Of a DNA stretch of 64,000 nucleotides, positions 7,915-17,017 are shown piece by piece. The DNA lies in assembly GCF_039872765.1 (NCBI RefSeq), contig NZ_JBDPZC010000007.1:1-64000 (forward strand), written 5' to 3'. Under the pieces are notes generated by a model that was given only the letters and a program-made list of their open reading frames with translations, ran no database searches and was not told where the DNA came from. Source of the DNA: Roseateles_B flavus. Its GTDB lineage: Bacteria; Pseudomonadota; Gammaproteobacteria; Burkholderiales; Burkholderiaceae_C. The position numbers and the translations under genes were made by a program. Position 1 is the first letter of the stretch; each line of letters starts with the position of its first letter.

Positions 7915-8721
7915 GTGCATGAAGAAGTCGTTCCTGGTCCGTTGCATTCCCCCATCGCCGTGTTTGATGCAGGCATTGGCAGCTACGGCATTGTTCAGTT
8001 GATACACCGTCACTACCCCGACCAAGACCTGCTGTACTTCGCCGATCGGGCGAGTTTTCCCTATGGGGGAAAGACCAAGGAAGCGCTGGCCCAGTCGATT
8101 CGCGACGCGATTGCGCGACTGGCGGAGATGGGCGCGCATGCCGTGGTCTTGGCATCGAACGCGCCTTCCGTGATGGTGCTGGACGAGCTGGGACCTCAGC
8201 AACCTGTTCCAGTTCTCGGCATCTACCCACCTGTCGCAGATGCGTTGGCGCGGTCGCAATCGGGTCAGATTGCCGTGCTCGGTGTTGAGTCCCTCATCCA
8301 GAGCGCTGAGATCCGTGCCTATGTGGCCAGGCAGGCCGGAGGCCTCGATGTAGGCCTGGTCAATGCATCTCCGCTCGTGCAACTGGTGGAGGAGGGGACT
8401 TTTCTCTCCAACCCGGGGGCGACGCTGGAGGCCGTCCAACACTTCATCCAGGAGCTGCGCCAGGATCGGCCTGGCCTCGACGTGTGCACGCTGTCGTCAA
8501 CGCACCTGCCTTGGCTTGCCCCCTTCTTTGCCTTGGCTGCCCCGGACGTGGATTTCCTGGATCCGGCTGAGTCTTTGATCCCTCGATTGCGTCCTTACGT
8601 TGCCAGCGGTACGGGGCAGATCCGCTGCATTGCGACTGAATCGCCATCCATGCCCGTCAGCGGCTTGCAGCGGATGCTGACCTTGCTGGGCGTGGATCTC
8701 AAACCAAAACTTGTCATTTGA
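7915..8721 (+). CDS. Glutamate racemase-like protein, no catalytic Cys
   Basis: 268 residues with the Asp/Glu racemase (MurI) fold signature: FDAGIGSYG near 17-25, DRASFPYGGK near 44-53, VLASNAPS near 78-85 and LSSTHLPW near 193-200. In active MurI the last two motifs are ACNTA and GCTH; both catalytic cysteines are serine here (S81 and S195), seen as TCG and TCA codons. Racemase activity is therefore doubtful. The GTG start at 7915 has AGAGAGG 6 bases upstream. The gene is divergent from a MocR regulator and only 11 bases before a Bug receptor, so a role in a carboxylate or amino-acid pathway is likely. It may be a non-racemase member of the superfamily or a binding protein. Confidence 0.85.
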   Translation: MHEEVVPGPLHSPIAVFDAGIGSYGIVQLIHRHYPDQDLLYFADRASFPYGGKTKEALAQSIRDAIARLAEMGAHAVVLASNAPSVMVLDELGPQQPVPVLGIYPPVADALARSQSGQIAVLGVESLIQSAEIRAYVARQAGGLDVGLVNASPLVQLVEEGTFLSNPGATLEAVQHFIQELRQDRPGLDVCTLSSTHLPWLAPFFALAAPDVDFLDPAESLIPRLRPYVASGTGQIRCIATESPSMPVSGLQRMLTLLGVDLKPKLVI

Positions 8722-8732
8722 AGGAAGCTATC

Positions 8733-9704
8733 ATGCGTCTTAGCAATCTCCTCTGGGCCGTGGCCATGGTCGTTCCCATGTCCAATGCGGCATGGGCACA
8801 AGCTTGGCCCACGCGCCCCATCAACTGGATCGTGCCATTTCCTCCCGGTGGCACCACCGACGTGGTGGCCCGCATCGTAGCCGACCGCCTGGGGCGCGAG
8901 CTCGGACAGCCCGTCACGGTGGACAACAAGGCGGGCGCAGGAGGCAGCATCGGAACCATGCAACTGATGCGCGCTACAGCGGATGGATACACCATTGGCA
9001 TGGCGACGGTCAGCACGCACGCGGTCAATCCGGCCTGCAACCCCAAGCTGGGCTACGACCCGCTCACGGATTTTGTGCCGGTCTCCAATCTGGCGCGCAC
9101 GGCCAATGTGCTCACCGTCAACAATGCGTTTCCGGCCAAGACCTATGCCGAGTTCATCTCGCTGGTCAAAGCCGGGCCTGGCAAGTACAGCTACGCGAGC
9201 ACGGGCCATTGCGGCGGGATGCACATGATGGGAGAGATGTTCAAGGTGTTCACCCGTACCGCCATCGTCCACATCCCCTACCGAGGTGCGGGGCCGGCGC
9301 TGAACGACTTGCTGGGGGGCCAAGTCCAGATCATGTTCGACAACCTGCCATCGTCCATCGGCCACATCAAGGCCGGCTCCATCCGTGCTCTGGCTGTCGC
9401 TTCAGAACAGCGCATACCGGGCATGAGTGGCGTCCCCACCTTCAAGGAGTTGAGGCTTCCAGAAGTGAATGAGCCCGCTTGGTATGGGGTGGTTGTGCCT
9501 GCACGTACGCCGGCCGCGGTGGTGCAGCGCCTTAGCGAGGCCTTGCGCAAGGTGCTGCTTGTCCCGGAGGTTCGCACCAAGCTGCAGGACAGTGGAGCAG
9601 AACCCGTTGGGAACTCACCGGAGGCGTTCGCTGTCGAGATCAGTGCCGAGCTCGAAAAGATGCGGCGTGTTGTCAAGCAGCAGCAGATTCGCTTCGATCA
9701 ATGA
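8733..9704 (+). CDS. Bug-type periplasmic solute receptor
   Basis: 323-residue tripartite-tricarboxylate-transporter (Bug) substrate-binding protein. A signal peptide (MRLSNLLWAVAMVVPMSNAA) is followed by the family motifs WPTRPINWIVPFPPGGTTD, then RLGRELGQPVTVDNKAGAGG, and ISSRWSK-like core segments ending in IPYRGAGPALNDLLGGQVQ. These proteins bind carboxylates in the periplasm of Burkholderiales, which carry many of them. The ATG at 8733 follows AAGGAAG; an upstream TTG at 8718 overlaps the end of the previous gene. It is probably co-transcribed with the racemase-like gene. No TctA/TctB transporter genes are adjacent, so it may be an orphan receptor. The ligand is unknown. Confidence 0.93.
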   Translation: MRLSNLLWAVAMVVPMSNAAWAQAWPTRPINWIVPFPPGGTTDVVARIVADRLGRELGQPVTVDNKAGAGGSIGTMQLMRATADGYTIGMATVSTHAVNPACNPKLGYDPLTDFVPVSNLARTANVLTVNNAFPAKTYAEFISLVKAGPGKYSYASTGHCGGMHMMGEMFKVFTRTAIVHIPYRGAGPALNDLLGGQVQIMFDNLPSSIGHIKAGSIRALAVASEQRIPGMSGVPTFKELRLPEVNEPAWYGVVVPARTPAAVVQRLSEALRKVLLVPEVRTKLQDSGAEPVGNSPEAFAVEISAELEKMRRVVKQQQIRFDQ

Positions 9705-9743
9705 CGCGCATGTGTAGGGGACGTCGGCTCGGTTCGCGTCAGC

Positions 9744-10964
9744 TCATGCGCGATCGAGCGTCGGAGACCCTGGCGCTTGCAGCCGACGCCAAGCCCATGC
9801 CGTCAGCAGGCTCGCGGTGAGGGTGATGGATGCCATCGGTGAAGAGGTACCATCTGCGAGCTGAGCAAGAATCCAGCTGCACGCTGCCGTGATTCCCATC
9901 TGGACGAAGAAGAACAGGCCCGAGGCTGCACCTGCGACATGTGGGTACGGTTGAAGCACCGCGAACTGGCATGCCGGAATGATCATCCCAACCGTGAGCA
10001 TCAACACGGCCATCGGGACGAGCAGCGCGAACGCGGAGGCCGGCGAACAGATCGCCCAGAACTTCATGGTGATGGCGCAAGCGACGTTTAGGCGTATCGC
10101 CCACCCTATGAGGGCGTCGGCGCCCAGTGCCCCGGCTCGTCGACGGAAGATCGTGGTGCCGAGCAGGTACCCGAGAACGGTGGTGCCATAGGCGATGGCA
10201 AATTCGATGGGAGACCAGTTCATGCCTCGCTGGAAGATGTTGGACGAGTCCATCACGAAGGGGAAGTAGGTGCAGTAGGCGAGGCTGATGGTTAAGGCGT
10301 ATCGCAAGAATTCGCGTGTGCATAGTAGTTTCCGATAGAGCCGGGCCAGGTCCCTGAGACCCAAAGGCCTGCTGCCTGCGGGGAGAGTCTCGGGAATCCA
10401 TGCATCGAGAGCCAGCAGCAGGGCCGCGGATGACACGGTCAGCAGAACGAAGGTCCAGCGCCACCCCATGCCGACCTCGACAATCCCGCCTATGAGTGGG
10501 GCAATGACTGGGGACAAGGCCATGCCCGTTGAGAGGGTGCTGAGCACCCCCGTCTGGAGATGTGGTGGATACCTGTCCCTCACGATGACGCGTCCCACCA
10601 CCGTTCCACAGCAGCCCCCGAGGGCCTGAAGGAATCGGCCAGTGATAAGGCCTGTTGCAGTGCTGGCGACGGTGCATACGACGGACGCCGCGAAGTAGAG
10701 TCCGATCCCCCCAATGAGCACGGTGCGTCGGCCGAATCGATCCGCCAGGGGGCCACAAACCAGCATCGAGATCGCATAGCCCACCATGTAGACCGTCATG
10801 GTCAGCTGCAGCTCGTAGCTCGATGCGCCGAGTTCCCTTGCAATGGCCGGAAGGGAAGGGAGGTAGATGTCAATCGTGGCCCTTGGGAGGCAGACCACGC
10901 CCAGCAGAAAAAGCGTCCAGGTCCAGGCAACTTGGCGCGACGTTGAGCTTGGTGAAGAGCTCAT
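9744..10964 (-). CDS. MFS efflux transporter, Bcr/CflA-like
   Basis: About 406 residues with 12 hydrophobic segments. The N-terminal half has the drug:H+ antiporter hallmarks DIYLPSLPAIARELGAS and GPLADRFGRRTVLIGG (motif A). These point to the Bcr/CflA subfamily of drug efflux pumps in the inner membrane. Its ATG at 10964 overlaps the TGA of the upstream FAD-protein gene (ATGA), so the two are translationally coupled; a GTG at 10967 is an alternative start. Coupling to an oxidoreductase behind a lux-box-like promoter suggests export of, or self-resistance to, a product made under quorum control. The substrate is unknown. Confidence 0.88.
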   Translation of the reverse strand: MSSSPSSTSRQVAWTWTLFLLGVVCLPRATIDIYLPSLPAIARELGASSYELQLTMTVYMVGYAISMLVCGPLADRFGRRTVLIGGIGLYFAASVVCTVASTATGLITGRFLQALGGCCGTVVGRVIVRDRYPPHLQTGVLSTLSTGMALSPVIAPLIGGIVEVGMGWRWTFVLLTVSSAALLLALDAWIPETLPAGSRPLGLRDLARLYRKLLCTREFLRYALTISLAYCTYFPFVMDSSNIFQRGMNWSPIEFAIAYGTTVLGYLLGTTIFRRRAGALGADALIGWAIRLNVACAITMKFWAICSPASAFALLVPMAVLMLTVGMIIPACQFAVLQPYPHVAGAASGLFFFVQMGITAACSWILAQLADGTSSPMASITLTASLLTAWAWRRLQAPGSPTLDRA

Positions 10965-12505
10965 CACGGCTGCTCGCTGACGTAGTCTGCAGAGGCGGCC
11001 GAAGACCGCTGGAGATCATCGCGAATCTGCTCTGCTATGCACTGTGCACGCTTCGCAATCATCTCCAGCGAAGGGACGAAGAAGTAGGTGCCGCAAGTCA
11101 GATGGCCAATGACCCGGAGGCGGGGATCCGGTACCCCCTGGGCATTGACTAACGAACTCGTTGCGAAATCGACCTGAAGGCCGCCGCGCCAGTCGGCCTG
11201 CGCATGGCCGTCCCGAAGCAGGCCTCGCAGCAATGCGGAGTCCTGATCAGAAGAAATCTGCCTGGTTGCACCTGTCGCATTGATCACCGTCTGGTAGTGG
11301 TCTCGCGTCTCGGAATCGAGGTGATCGCAGGCGATGAGGCCTTGCGCGGGGACGACCGTGAAACTCGCTCCTCCCTTCAAGATGCGCAGTTGTCGGCTGT
11401 CCATCATGTCCAGGAGGAGCTTCGCGTTGACCCAGGGCATGGGAGCTCGCCGGCACATCCAATCGCCGTGGAAGCGCTGGAGCACAAGATGCTGGGCGAC
11501 TGGGGAGAGCGAATGCCACGCTTGCTCGATCACTTCGTTGGTCGAGGCCAAGACCAGCTGCCATGGAACGACCTGGTTCTCTGCCGTCAGCTGTGAGCGC
11601 AGGCGCGACTGAGCATCAGGATGTCGCGCGAAGAGGTGCTTCCAGCAGGCACCTTCTGATCGCAGTTCCGCGCGCAGCAGCCGGAGAAGCTCGCGCAGCG
11701 AAGCTTTGCCAGGTCCTTTTGCCGCCAACGTCATCACTGCGCATCGTGTCGCCTCCTGCAGGGTGTGCTGGCGGACCTGTAGTCCTCGAACGCAGGGAAG
11801 CCGTCCGCTGCGAGAGCGCATGTCGATGCGGCCTTCATAGCCGGCCTTCTTTAGCGCTACGGCTACGTCCACTGCCGTCAATCCCGTTCCGATGATGCAG
11901 ACATTTGAGGACTTCAGCAGGGCGGGCAGCTTGGGCTGCAAGGGGTAGGGGTTGTGGATGTACCCTTGAGCACTGCTTAGACCGTAGGCATCGAAGGACC
12001 CTGCGCTGCCCATTGCGAGGAGGACATGGTCCGCCGTGATGGAGCCCTCCGATGACTGGACGTGAAAGCGGGCGCCTTTCTCGATAGCGACGACTTCCTC
12101 GTGGACCACCTGGACTTCTAGGCCCTTCTTGAGGGCACTCTTGCGGACCTCAACCGCAAAGTCTTCCAGGAACATGCCGAACACGGGACGGGGCACGTAG
12201 GCCGAACCCAGGTCGCTCGCCACCCAAGGGCGGAGGTCTTCAGCATTCATGGCCTTCCAGCGGAGCCAGTACGCAAAGGCCCCCGCTTCATGTGCCGACG
12301 CGGACATGGTCTGTGCCCCTCGATTCAGCAGCACGGCTGCGCAGTCTCCTTGGTACGCTAGCCCCGGTCCGAGACGGGGCCTCGGTTCGAAGATGCGGAC
12401 GCGAACCCGAGCTGCGGTGGCGCAATCCACTGCCGTGACGAGATGGTGAAGAAAGGCGACGCATGCGGCTCCGCCGCCGATGACTGCGATGTCAGTCTTG
12501 CGCAT
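10964..12505 (-). CDS. FAD/NAD(P)-binding oxidoreductase
   Basis: 513 residues of the FAD-NAD(P)-binding family. The N-terminal Rossmann motif is DIAVIGGGAACVAFLHHL, followed by an FEPRPRLGPGLAYQ segment; a second dinucleotide fold follows with NVCIIGTGLTAVDVAVAL, and the C-terminal part has VINATGATR and the GHLTCGTYFFVPS segment that closes the FAD site. Members of this family include uncharacterised monooxygenase-like enzymes. The start at 12505 lies downstream of AGAGGAG; the frame runs further upstream into the promoter. First gene of an operon with the MFS pump and divergent from luxR. The reaction cannot be deduced. Confidence 0.85.
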   Translation of the reverse strand: MRKTDIAVIGGGAACVAFLHHLVTAVDCATAARVRVRIFEPRPRLGPGLAYQGDCAAVLLNRGAQTMSASAHEAGAFAYWLRWKAMNAEDLRPWVASDLGSAYVPRPVFGMFLEDFAVEVRKSALKKGLEVQVVHEEVVAIEKGARFHVQSSEGSITADHVLLAMGSAGSFDAYGLSSAQGYIHNPYPLQPKLPALLKSSNVCIIGTGLTAVDVAVALKKAGYEGRIDMRSRSGRLPCVRGLQVRQHTLQEATRCAVMTLAAKGPGKASLRELLRLLRAELRSEGACWKHLFARHPDAQSRLRSQLTAENQVVPWQLVLASTNEVIEQAWHSLSPVAQHLVLQRFHGDWMCRRAPMPWVNAKLLLDMMDSRQLRILKGGASFTVVPAQGLIACDHLDSETRDHYQTVINATGATRQISSDQDSALLRGLLRDGHAQADWRGGLQVDFATSSLVNAQGVPDPRLRVIGHLTCGTYFFVPSLEMIAKRAQCIAEQIRDDLQRSSAASADYVSEQP

Positions 12506-12834
12506 GGCGAACGTTCTCCTCTTGCTCAAGGGGCCCGTCTTGATGCGTTGAATCGGGTGCTGAGGACGCGGGCTCTTGGAGCCGCATCGTATGCAGGCAA
12601 GGAGTTGCGTTGTACTACCCGAAATAGTAGTGAGCTGCCTTTGGTGAGGTCGCGACGCAGGTGATGCGGGATTGCTGCGAATGACGCCTTGCGTCAACGG
12701 CTTCTTCGTAACAAAGATTTGCTCTGCCATCGACGACCGATGCGCTTGACGCTATAAGGGCAAGGCTCAAACGGGCGGCCACTCCTGGGGAGTGGCAGAT
12801 CAGAGATTGACGACCCAGAGGTGGTGGGATCAGC
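12506..12834. other. Divergent intergenic region, FAD operon and luxR
   Basis: 329 bases between two divergent genes. It holds the lux-box-like repeat at 12614-12631, a -10 like element (TACGAT on the minus strand at 12586-12591) and, nearer the FAD gene, a hairpin made of GCGGGCTC and GGAGCCGC. I see no coding potential. Confidence 0.6.
12614..12631 (-). promoter_or_regulatory. lux-box-like inverted repeat
   Basis: ACTACCCGAAATAGTAGT has perfect 5-base arms ACTAC and GTAGT and fits the CT-N12-AG pattern of LuxR/LasR-type boxes. On the minus strand a TACGAT -10 element lies at 12586-12591, which puts the centre of the box near -43 relative to the inferred start of transcription, the usual place for class II activation by LuxR proteins. 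The box faces the FAD-MFS operon, and the luxR gene at 12835 is divergent from it. Confidence 0.6.
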
Positions 12835-13548
12835 ATGCAGAAGTGGGCGCAAGACCTGCTCATGGCGCTTGAAAGAGCCAGAGGAACTCAAGGTGTGTAT
12901 GACGCAATCCAAGCGGCCTCGGCGCGGCTTGGATTCGAATGGTGTGCGTTCGGCGTCCGCTTCCATCGATTCCCGTCCCAGATCCCTGTGTCCCTGCTGA
13001 ACAACTACCCCTCGTCGTGGCGTCTGCGCTATGACCAGGCGGACTACCTCAGCATCGACCCCACGATCGCACGAGCCGACCGCTCACAGCTTCCGTTCTT
13101 GTGGAGCGACACCTTGTTTTCGAGCGCCGTGGGCTTGTGGCAAGAGGCTCAGGACATGGGGCTGCGTGTCGGATGGGCCCAGTCACGCTTTGATGCTCAA
13201 GGGATCGGCAGCCTGCTCACCCTGGCTCGCTCTGCTGAGCCGCTGTCAGACGCGGAATTGCGCGGGAAGGCGCTCGCGCTGAATTGGTTGGTATCGGTCG
13301 CCCATGAATCGCTGACGAAGGCATTGGCGCCCGCATCTTTCTGGGAACCGAAGGCTTCGCTCACACAGCGCGAGATTGAGGTGCTGAAGTGGGCTGCTGC
13401 AGGAAAAACGACGGAGGACACGGCGACGATTCTGGCCATCAGCGTCGATACCGCTAAGTTTCACATCAAGAATGCGATTGCCAAGTTGGGAGCCCCGAAC
13501 AAGATCGCAGCAGTAGTCCGTGCAATGGCGCTGGGCCTGCTGAACTGA
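12835..13548 (+). CDS. luxR: LuxR-family autoinducer receptor/regulator
   Basis: 237 residues. The N-terminal autoinducer-binding domain (about 15-165) includes WRLRYDQADYLSIDP, matching the conserved W-x-Y-x3-D region of LuxR ligand pockets, and a PFLWSD segment. The C-terminal GerE helix-turn-helix (about 176-235) reads LTQREIEVLKWAAAGKTTED, then HIKNAIAKLGAPNKIAAV. Two-domain length fits quorum-sensing LuxR proteins. It probably responds to the signal made by the luxI at 17-640 and acts on the lux-box-like repeat in front of the divergent FAD-MFS operon. Pairing with that luxI is inference because 12 kb separate them. Confidence 0.92.
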   Translation: MQKWAQDLLMALERARGTQGVYDAIQAASARLGFEWCAFGVRFHRFPSQIPVSLLNNYPSSWRLRYDQADYLSIDPTIARADRSQLPFLWSDTLFSSAVGLWQEAQDMGLRVGWAQSRFDAQGIGSLLTLARSAEPLSDAELRGKALALNWLVSVAHESLTKALAPASFWEPKASLTQREIEVLKWAAAGKTTEDTATILAISVDTAKFHIKNAIAKLGAPNKIAAVVRAMALGLLN

Positions 13549-13802
13549 ACTACGAACGACATTGGCTGTGTGTGCTCATTTGCGGCAGTGCACATCGAAT
13601 TTGCAACACGGTCATGGCGCGGCGGTTGTCAGCGCCCCGTGGAGGCAGTCATCCGACCGTTCGCGGTCAGGAGCGGGACATGGTTCAGTGCTCCTCGAAG
13701 CGGACATTGACATGGGCCAATGTGCGCATGTCTTGTTTCATGGATCGTTGGTTGATAGCAATTCCATATATGCTTCCCATTTGCTTTCTATATCTCTGAC
13801 TT

Positions 13803-14837
13803 ATGAATAGGGTGTCCGCGACCAAGGTGACCAAGGCGCGTCGTGCCGAGGCTCCGAAGCTTGGCGAAATCAACATCGTCGGTCTTTTCGAGGCCGAGGC
13901 GGCAGCACTGTTGCAGGCGGCCGACCGCGGTCAAATCCTGCACAAGACCCACAACATCAGAGACTCCGGTGCTCTGCTTGAATCGACTTTTCGCCAAATC
14001 ATTGGCAGGCGCCTTCCTCCGCAAGCGCAGATGGCGCACGGCTACCTGTACGACCTTGAGTCCACTTGCACCCCGCAGGTGGACGCAATGGTTCTAAGTG
14101 CAGCGGACAACTATCCCATGATGAATGCGGAGGGAGAGGCAATCTATGCGCCGTTTACCAGCTGTAGGGCCTACGTCGAGATCAAGTCTTCCACCGGCGA
14201 CGTGACCAAGCAGCTTGGTCAAGCTGCGAAGATTTCCACGCGCATTGCAGAGATGGGTGCTGCGCTGGGGGAGCTTCGTGCAGAGACCGCAATGCCTGAA
14301 GGAGTGGGCTCGGTTTTGCTGTACGCGAATTCCAGAGACGCGAAGGCGGGTCCGTTCGCTACGTGGTTTAGCAAGAACTCGCAGAAACCCACGTTGGTGG
14401 TCTTTCTGGACAAAGCTGTGGTCATCTCGCGCCGGCCATTGTTAAATTCATTCTTCGATTGGGGCGCCGACGAAATTCAGCCCGCTGAGACTCTGAACCT
14501 TGCCCATCCCTTCGTTGGGAGTGAGGCCTGGCTCTACAAGCCGGAAGCGACGACTGTTCCAGAAGCTCGCGGCCGGGTGCTCCTGTGGCTGTACTACTGG
14601 CTGCTGTACTGCGCAACCCGGCACGAGGTGGAACGCGCAAAAGCAGCCAAGGAGCAGGTCGAACTCTTGGATTCCACTTTGGCTGCCGGTGACGCGATGC
14701 TGCCGGTGCGGGGGAGCAAGCATCAGTTGCCGCCGGTCGCCGCATTCATCGCTGCCGCGAACAGACGCTTCCCTTTGTTGGCAGTCAAAAGGCTGGCAGA
14801 CTTCAATGATCTGATTCCAAGCTTTGAGAGTTGCTAG
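13803..14837 (+). CDS. DUF6602-like nuclease-fold protein
   Basis: 344 residues. The segment SGALLESTFRQIIGRRLPP, then AHGYLYD, then QVDAMVLS, then AYVEIKSS follows the order E - D - ExK (E60, D94, E126, K128) of PD-(D/E)XK nucleases and matches the DUF6602 group as I know it. The C-terminal third is helical with a tryptophan- and tyrosine-rich hydrophobic patch (LLWLYYWLLY). Such singletons sit in defence islands, but no activity is established for this one. It is solitary, with about 250 bases upstream that are moderately AT-rich and hold no gene I can support. A nuclease role is inference from the motif. Confidence 0.7.
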   Translation: MNRVSATKVTKARRAEAPKLGEINIVGLFEAEAAALLQAADRGQILHKTHNIRDSGALLESTFRQIIGRRLPPQAQMAHGYLYDLESTCTPQVDAMVLSAADNYPMMNAEGEAIYAPFTSCRAYVEIKSSTGDVTKQLGQAAKISTRIAEMGAALGELRAETAMPEGVGSVLLYANSRDAKAGPFATWFSKNSQKPTLVVFLDKAVVISRRPLLNSFFDWGADEIQPAETLNLAHPFVGSEAWLYKPEATTVPEARGRVLLWLYYWLLYCATRHEVERAKAAKEQVELLDSTLAAGDAMLPVRGSKHQLPPVAAFIAAANRRFPLLAVKRLADFNDLIPSFESC

Positions 14838-15766
14838 CTCGCCAGTGTCTGACTCGAGTCAGAGCGCGAGGTGGAGTTCGCGGCGCAACAGGAGTTCTTT
14901 GGAAGACAAGGCGGCCATCGTCAAGCACCTGCAGGCCGCAAGGTGAATGTCATGGTAGCTGACGACTGGATGAGCGATGTACGGGCCTCGGCGCAAGGCG
15001 CAAGAGGTGTTGCGATGGGCTCGGGAAAGCCCGTCAAACTCTGGAGCCAGAAAGCAAAGTTGTGCCGGCGCCTTGAGTCGACGTGGATACTGATAGCTCG
15101 GTTCAGGGTTGGGTCTGCGCCTGCTATACCAATAAGCCAATTGAAGGCAGAACGCAGAGAGTGGCAGGGGCGAGGACCTCATTGGCGTCACTCCAGCAAA
15201 GACCGCTTTGCAAGGAGTTAGGGTCCTTTGCAGTGTATGAAGCGCCCAGGTACGCGCAAGGTCTGTTCTTGCAAGACGCAAATTTCGCCTTCGGTTCGCC
15301 CTACGTCACCATTTGCCGAGCTCTTCGAGGGCATACGGGCATGCCATAGGATGTCCGCGAGAGCGCCGCGTAACGCCTGGCCTGTCCCAGGTTAGTCAGC
15401 GCGGCCACTGCTTCGCCCGCTCCAATCAAGGGCATCTGACGGGTGACTTTAACGGGCTTGCGTTGCGCAAATAGCTGAGTGCAGATCGCAGCCCATGGCC
15501 TCGAAGCAGCCCGCATCCAGCCAATGCAATAGGTTGAAGACTTCGCACAGGGCATATTCACGCTTAGGGACACTCGGGCCATTCGTGTTAGCTATTTGGG
15601 GGCGAAGCTCCATTCTTCATCGCTGACCCCTGTGAGATAGGGCTTTCATAACATCACACGACTCTACCGGGGCTTGGCGATTGATGGAGCTAAGTGCATA
15701 GCAAGTTTTAAAAGTAGCAAGAATGATTTTGGTGAAGGTGTTTGTATAAAGGCGCCCCTTTATTCT
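14838..15766. other. Long non-coding stretch, possible decayed DNA
   Basis: 929 bases without a credible gene. Short open stretches exist on both strands but have the composition of chance frames. On the minus strand at 15301-15582 the reading QMPLIGAGEAVAALTNLGQA faintly recalls an IS110-type transposase segment, too weak to call. Base composition falls towards the right, where the AT-rich gene at 15767 begins. Confidence 0.4.
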
Positions 15767-17017
15767 CTACGATGGAATAGGGTCTGTTGCTGTAATCCAA
15801 TCTGGCGGAATTTCCATGGCTCTGCCAGGCATGTCTCTCTCTTCCATAAATATCTTCAAGTGCTTTTTGTGCTGCTTAATTGCCCATGCCAAGCTCTGGA
15901 ACTCAAAGGCAATTCGCAGGAATGACTGTGTTGATACTCTGAAGCCCCCATTTAAAATATTTCCTGCGGCTGAAATTTGAGCGTACCAATGTTCATCCTG
16001 TAAGAATGTGATATGCAGCCCATTATTTTTAAACCTTCTCTTTATCACTTGCAAATCAAAAATAACTACAATGCTCAAATCTCCGTTGATGAAGCGGTAG
16101 AGGTGATCGGGGCTCAGTGAAAGATGGAAAGGGGTATAGGGGTGCCAATTCATTGCTCTTTTGTAGTCGTTTAGGTTGAGCATATGAATGTATTTCCCAG
16201 GTATTTGATCAAAAATTCCCTGCTTGAATTTTGTTATGGCTAGATAGTGAATCCCACTCTCTGGTGAGGCATGGCTTGTGCCTTCTTGATAGGATCTATC
16301 TATGCAATTATTGATGGCTTGCAAGTGATGTTTTTCCTTCCCTATGTGTTCATGCCTTACTACAGGGCCGGCACCTCGGAAATTTTCAGCTTCATCTTTT
16401 GTGAAAAAGCTGTTTATTTCTCGTATGTTTCTAATTTGCTTTTCACCTCTTTTGTCAAGCTTCCCCGATTTTTTCACCTCAATGGGATAAGGATCGCTGC
16501 GACCTAGCAGGCATACATCACCATGTCTTAACGTATTTGTGAGGTCGCAAAGTACAGCGGGAACATTCTTTTGAGCTGCTGCCTTTAGTAGTCGTATCTC
16601 CATTTTTGTGCCTTCTTTCCCGGAAATAAATCCGGAGGTTTCCTTTTCGTGATAGCTGTCATCGTAAAGAAGGTGCTTGATTGCATACTTGTCGCAGAAA
16701 TGGAAGGCAATGCTATCGCCATACATTTTCCAAATATAGATGATGTATTTGTAGGTTTCTATTTTATTATCTGATTTCTTGATGAGGTCTGTTATTTTTT
16801 TGGAGCGTTCTCTGGTGGGTCTGCCATTTGCTTTTTCAAGGCGCAGGCTTTGAATTGCCTCTTTTGTGCGGGTAATTGCTTTCTCGCCATCTTTGATTTT
16901 TCTCAAAAGCAATAATTGAAAATCTACGATTGCTGCTGCCGGCAAATTTTTCTGCGTCCTGATGACGTGAAGCATCATCGTGAATTGGTCAAGACTTTTC
17001 TTGTATCTATTAACCAT
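15767..17017 (-). CDS. AT-rich EVKK nuclease-like protein
   Basis: 416 residues, family not recognised. The first 100 residues are basic and helical with a coiled-coil-like run (KIKDGEKAITRTKEAIQSLR). A possible PD-(D/E)XK core follows: KMEIRLLKAA, then LRHGDVCLLGRSDPYPIEVK with D167, E180 and K182 in the right order. The C-terminal half is a mixed domain. Codon use and base composition are far more AT-rich than the surrounding GC-rich DNA, which points to recent transfer from another source. It stands alone between non-coding stretches. A restriction or anti-phage role is plausible but only inferred. Confidence 0.65.
   Translation of the reverse strand: MVNRYKKSLDQFTMMLHVIRTQKNLPAAAIVDFQLLLLRKIKDGEKAITRTKEAIQSLRLEKANGRPTRERSKKITDLIKKSDNKIETYKYIIYIWKMYGDSIAFHFCDKYAIKHLLYDDSYHEKETSGFISGKEGTKMEIRLLKAAAQKNVPAVLCDLTNTLRHGDVCLLGRSDPYPIEVKKSGKLDKRGEKQIRNIREINSFFTKDEAENFRGAGPVVRHEHIGKEKHHLQAINNCIDRSYQEGTSHASPESGIHYLAITKFKQGIFDQIPGKYIHMLNLNDYKRAMNWHPYTPFHLSLSPDHLYRFINGDLSIVVIFDLQVIKRRFKNNGLHITFLQDEHWYAQISAAGNILNGGFRVSTQSFLRIAFEFQSLAWAIKQHKKHLKIFMEERDMPGRAMEIPPDWITATDPIPS

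Noticed and set aside
7915..8721. Calling the gene murI (functional glutamate racemase)
   Set aside because: Both catalytic cysteines are serine, so only the family is claimed.
12506..12834. Further lux boxes upstream of luxR
   Set aside because: No second palindrome of CT-N12-AG form with good arms was found by eye.
15301..15582. Possible IS110-like transposase fragment
   Set aside because: Only a short similarity of pattern (PLIGAGEAVAAL), no catalytic residues and no ends found.
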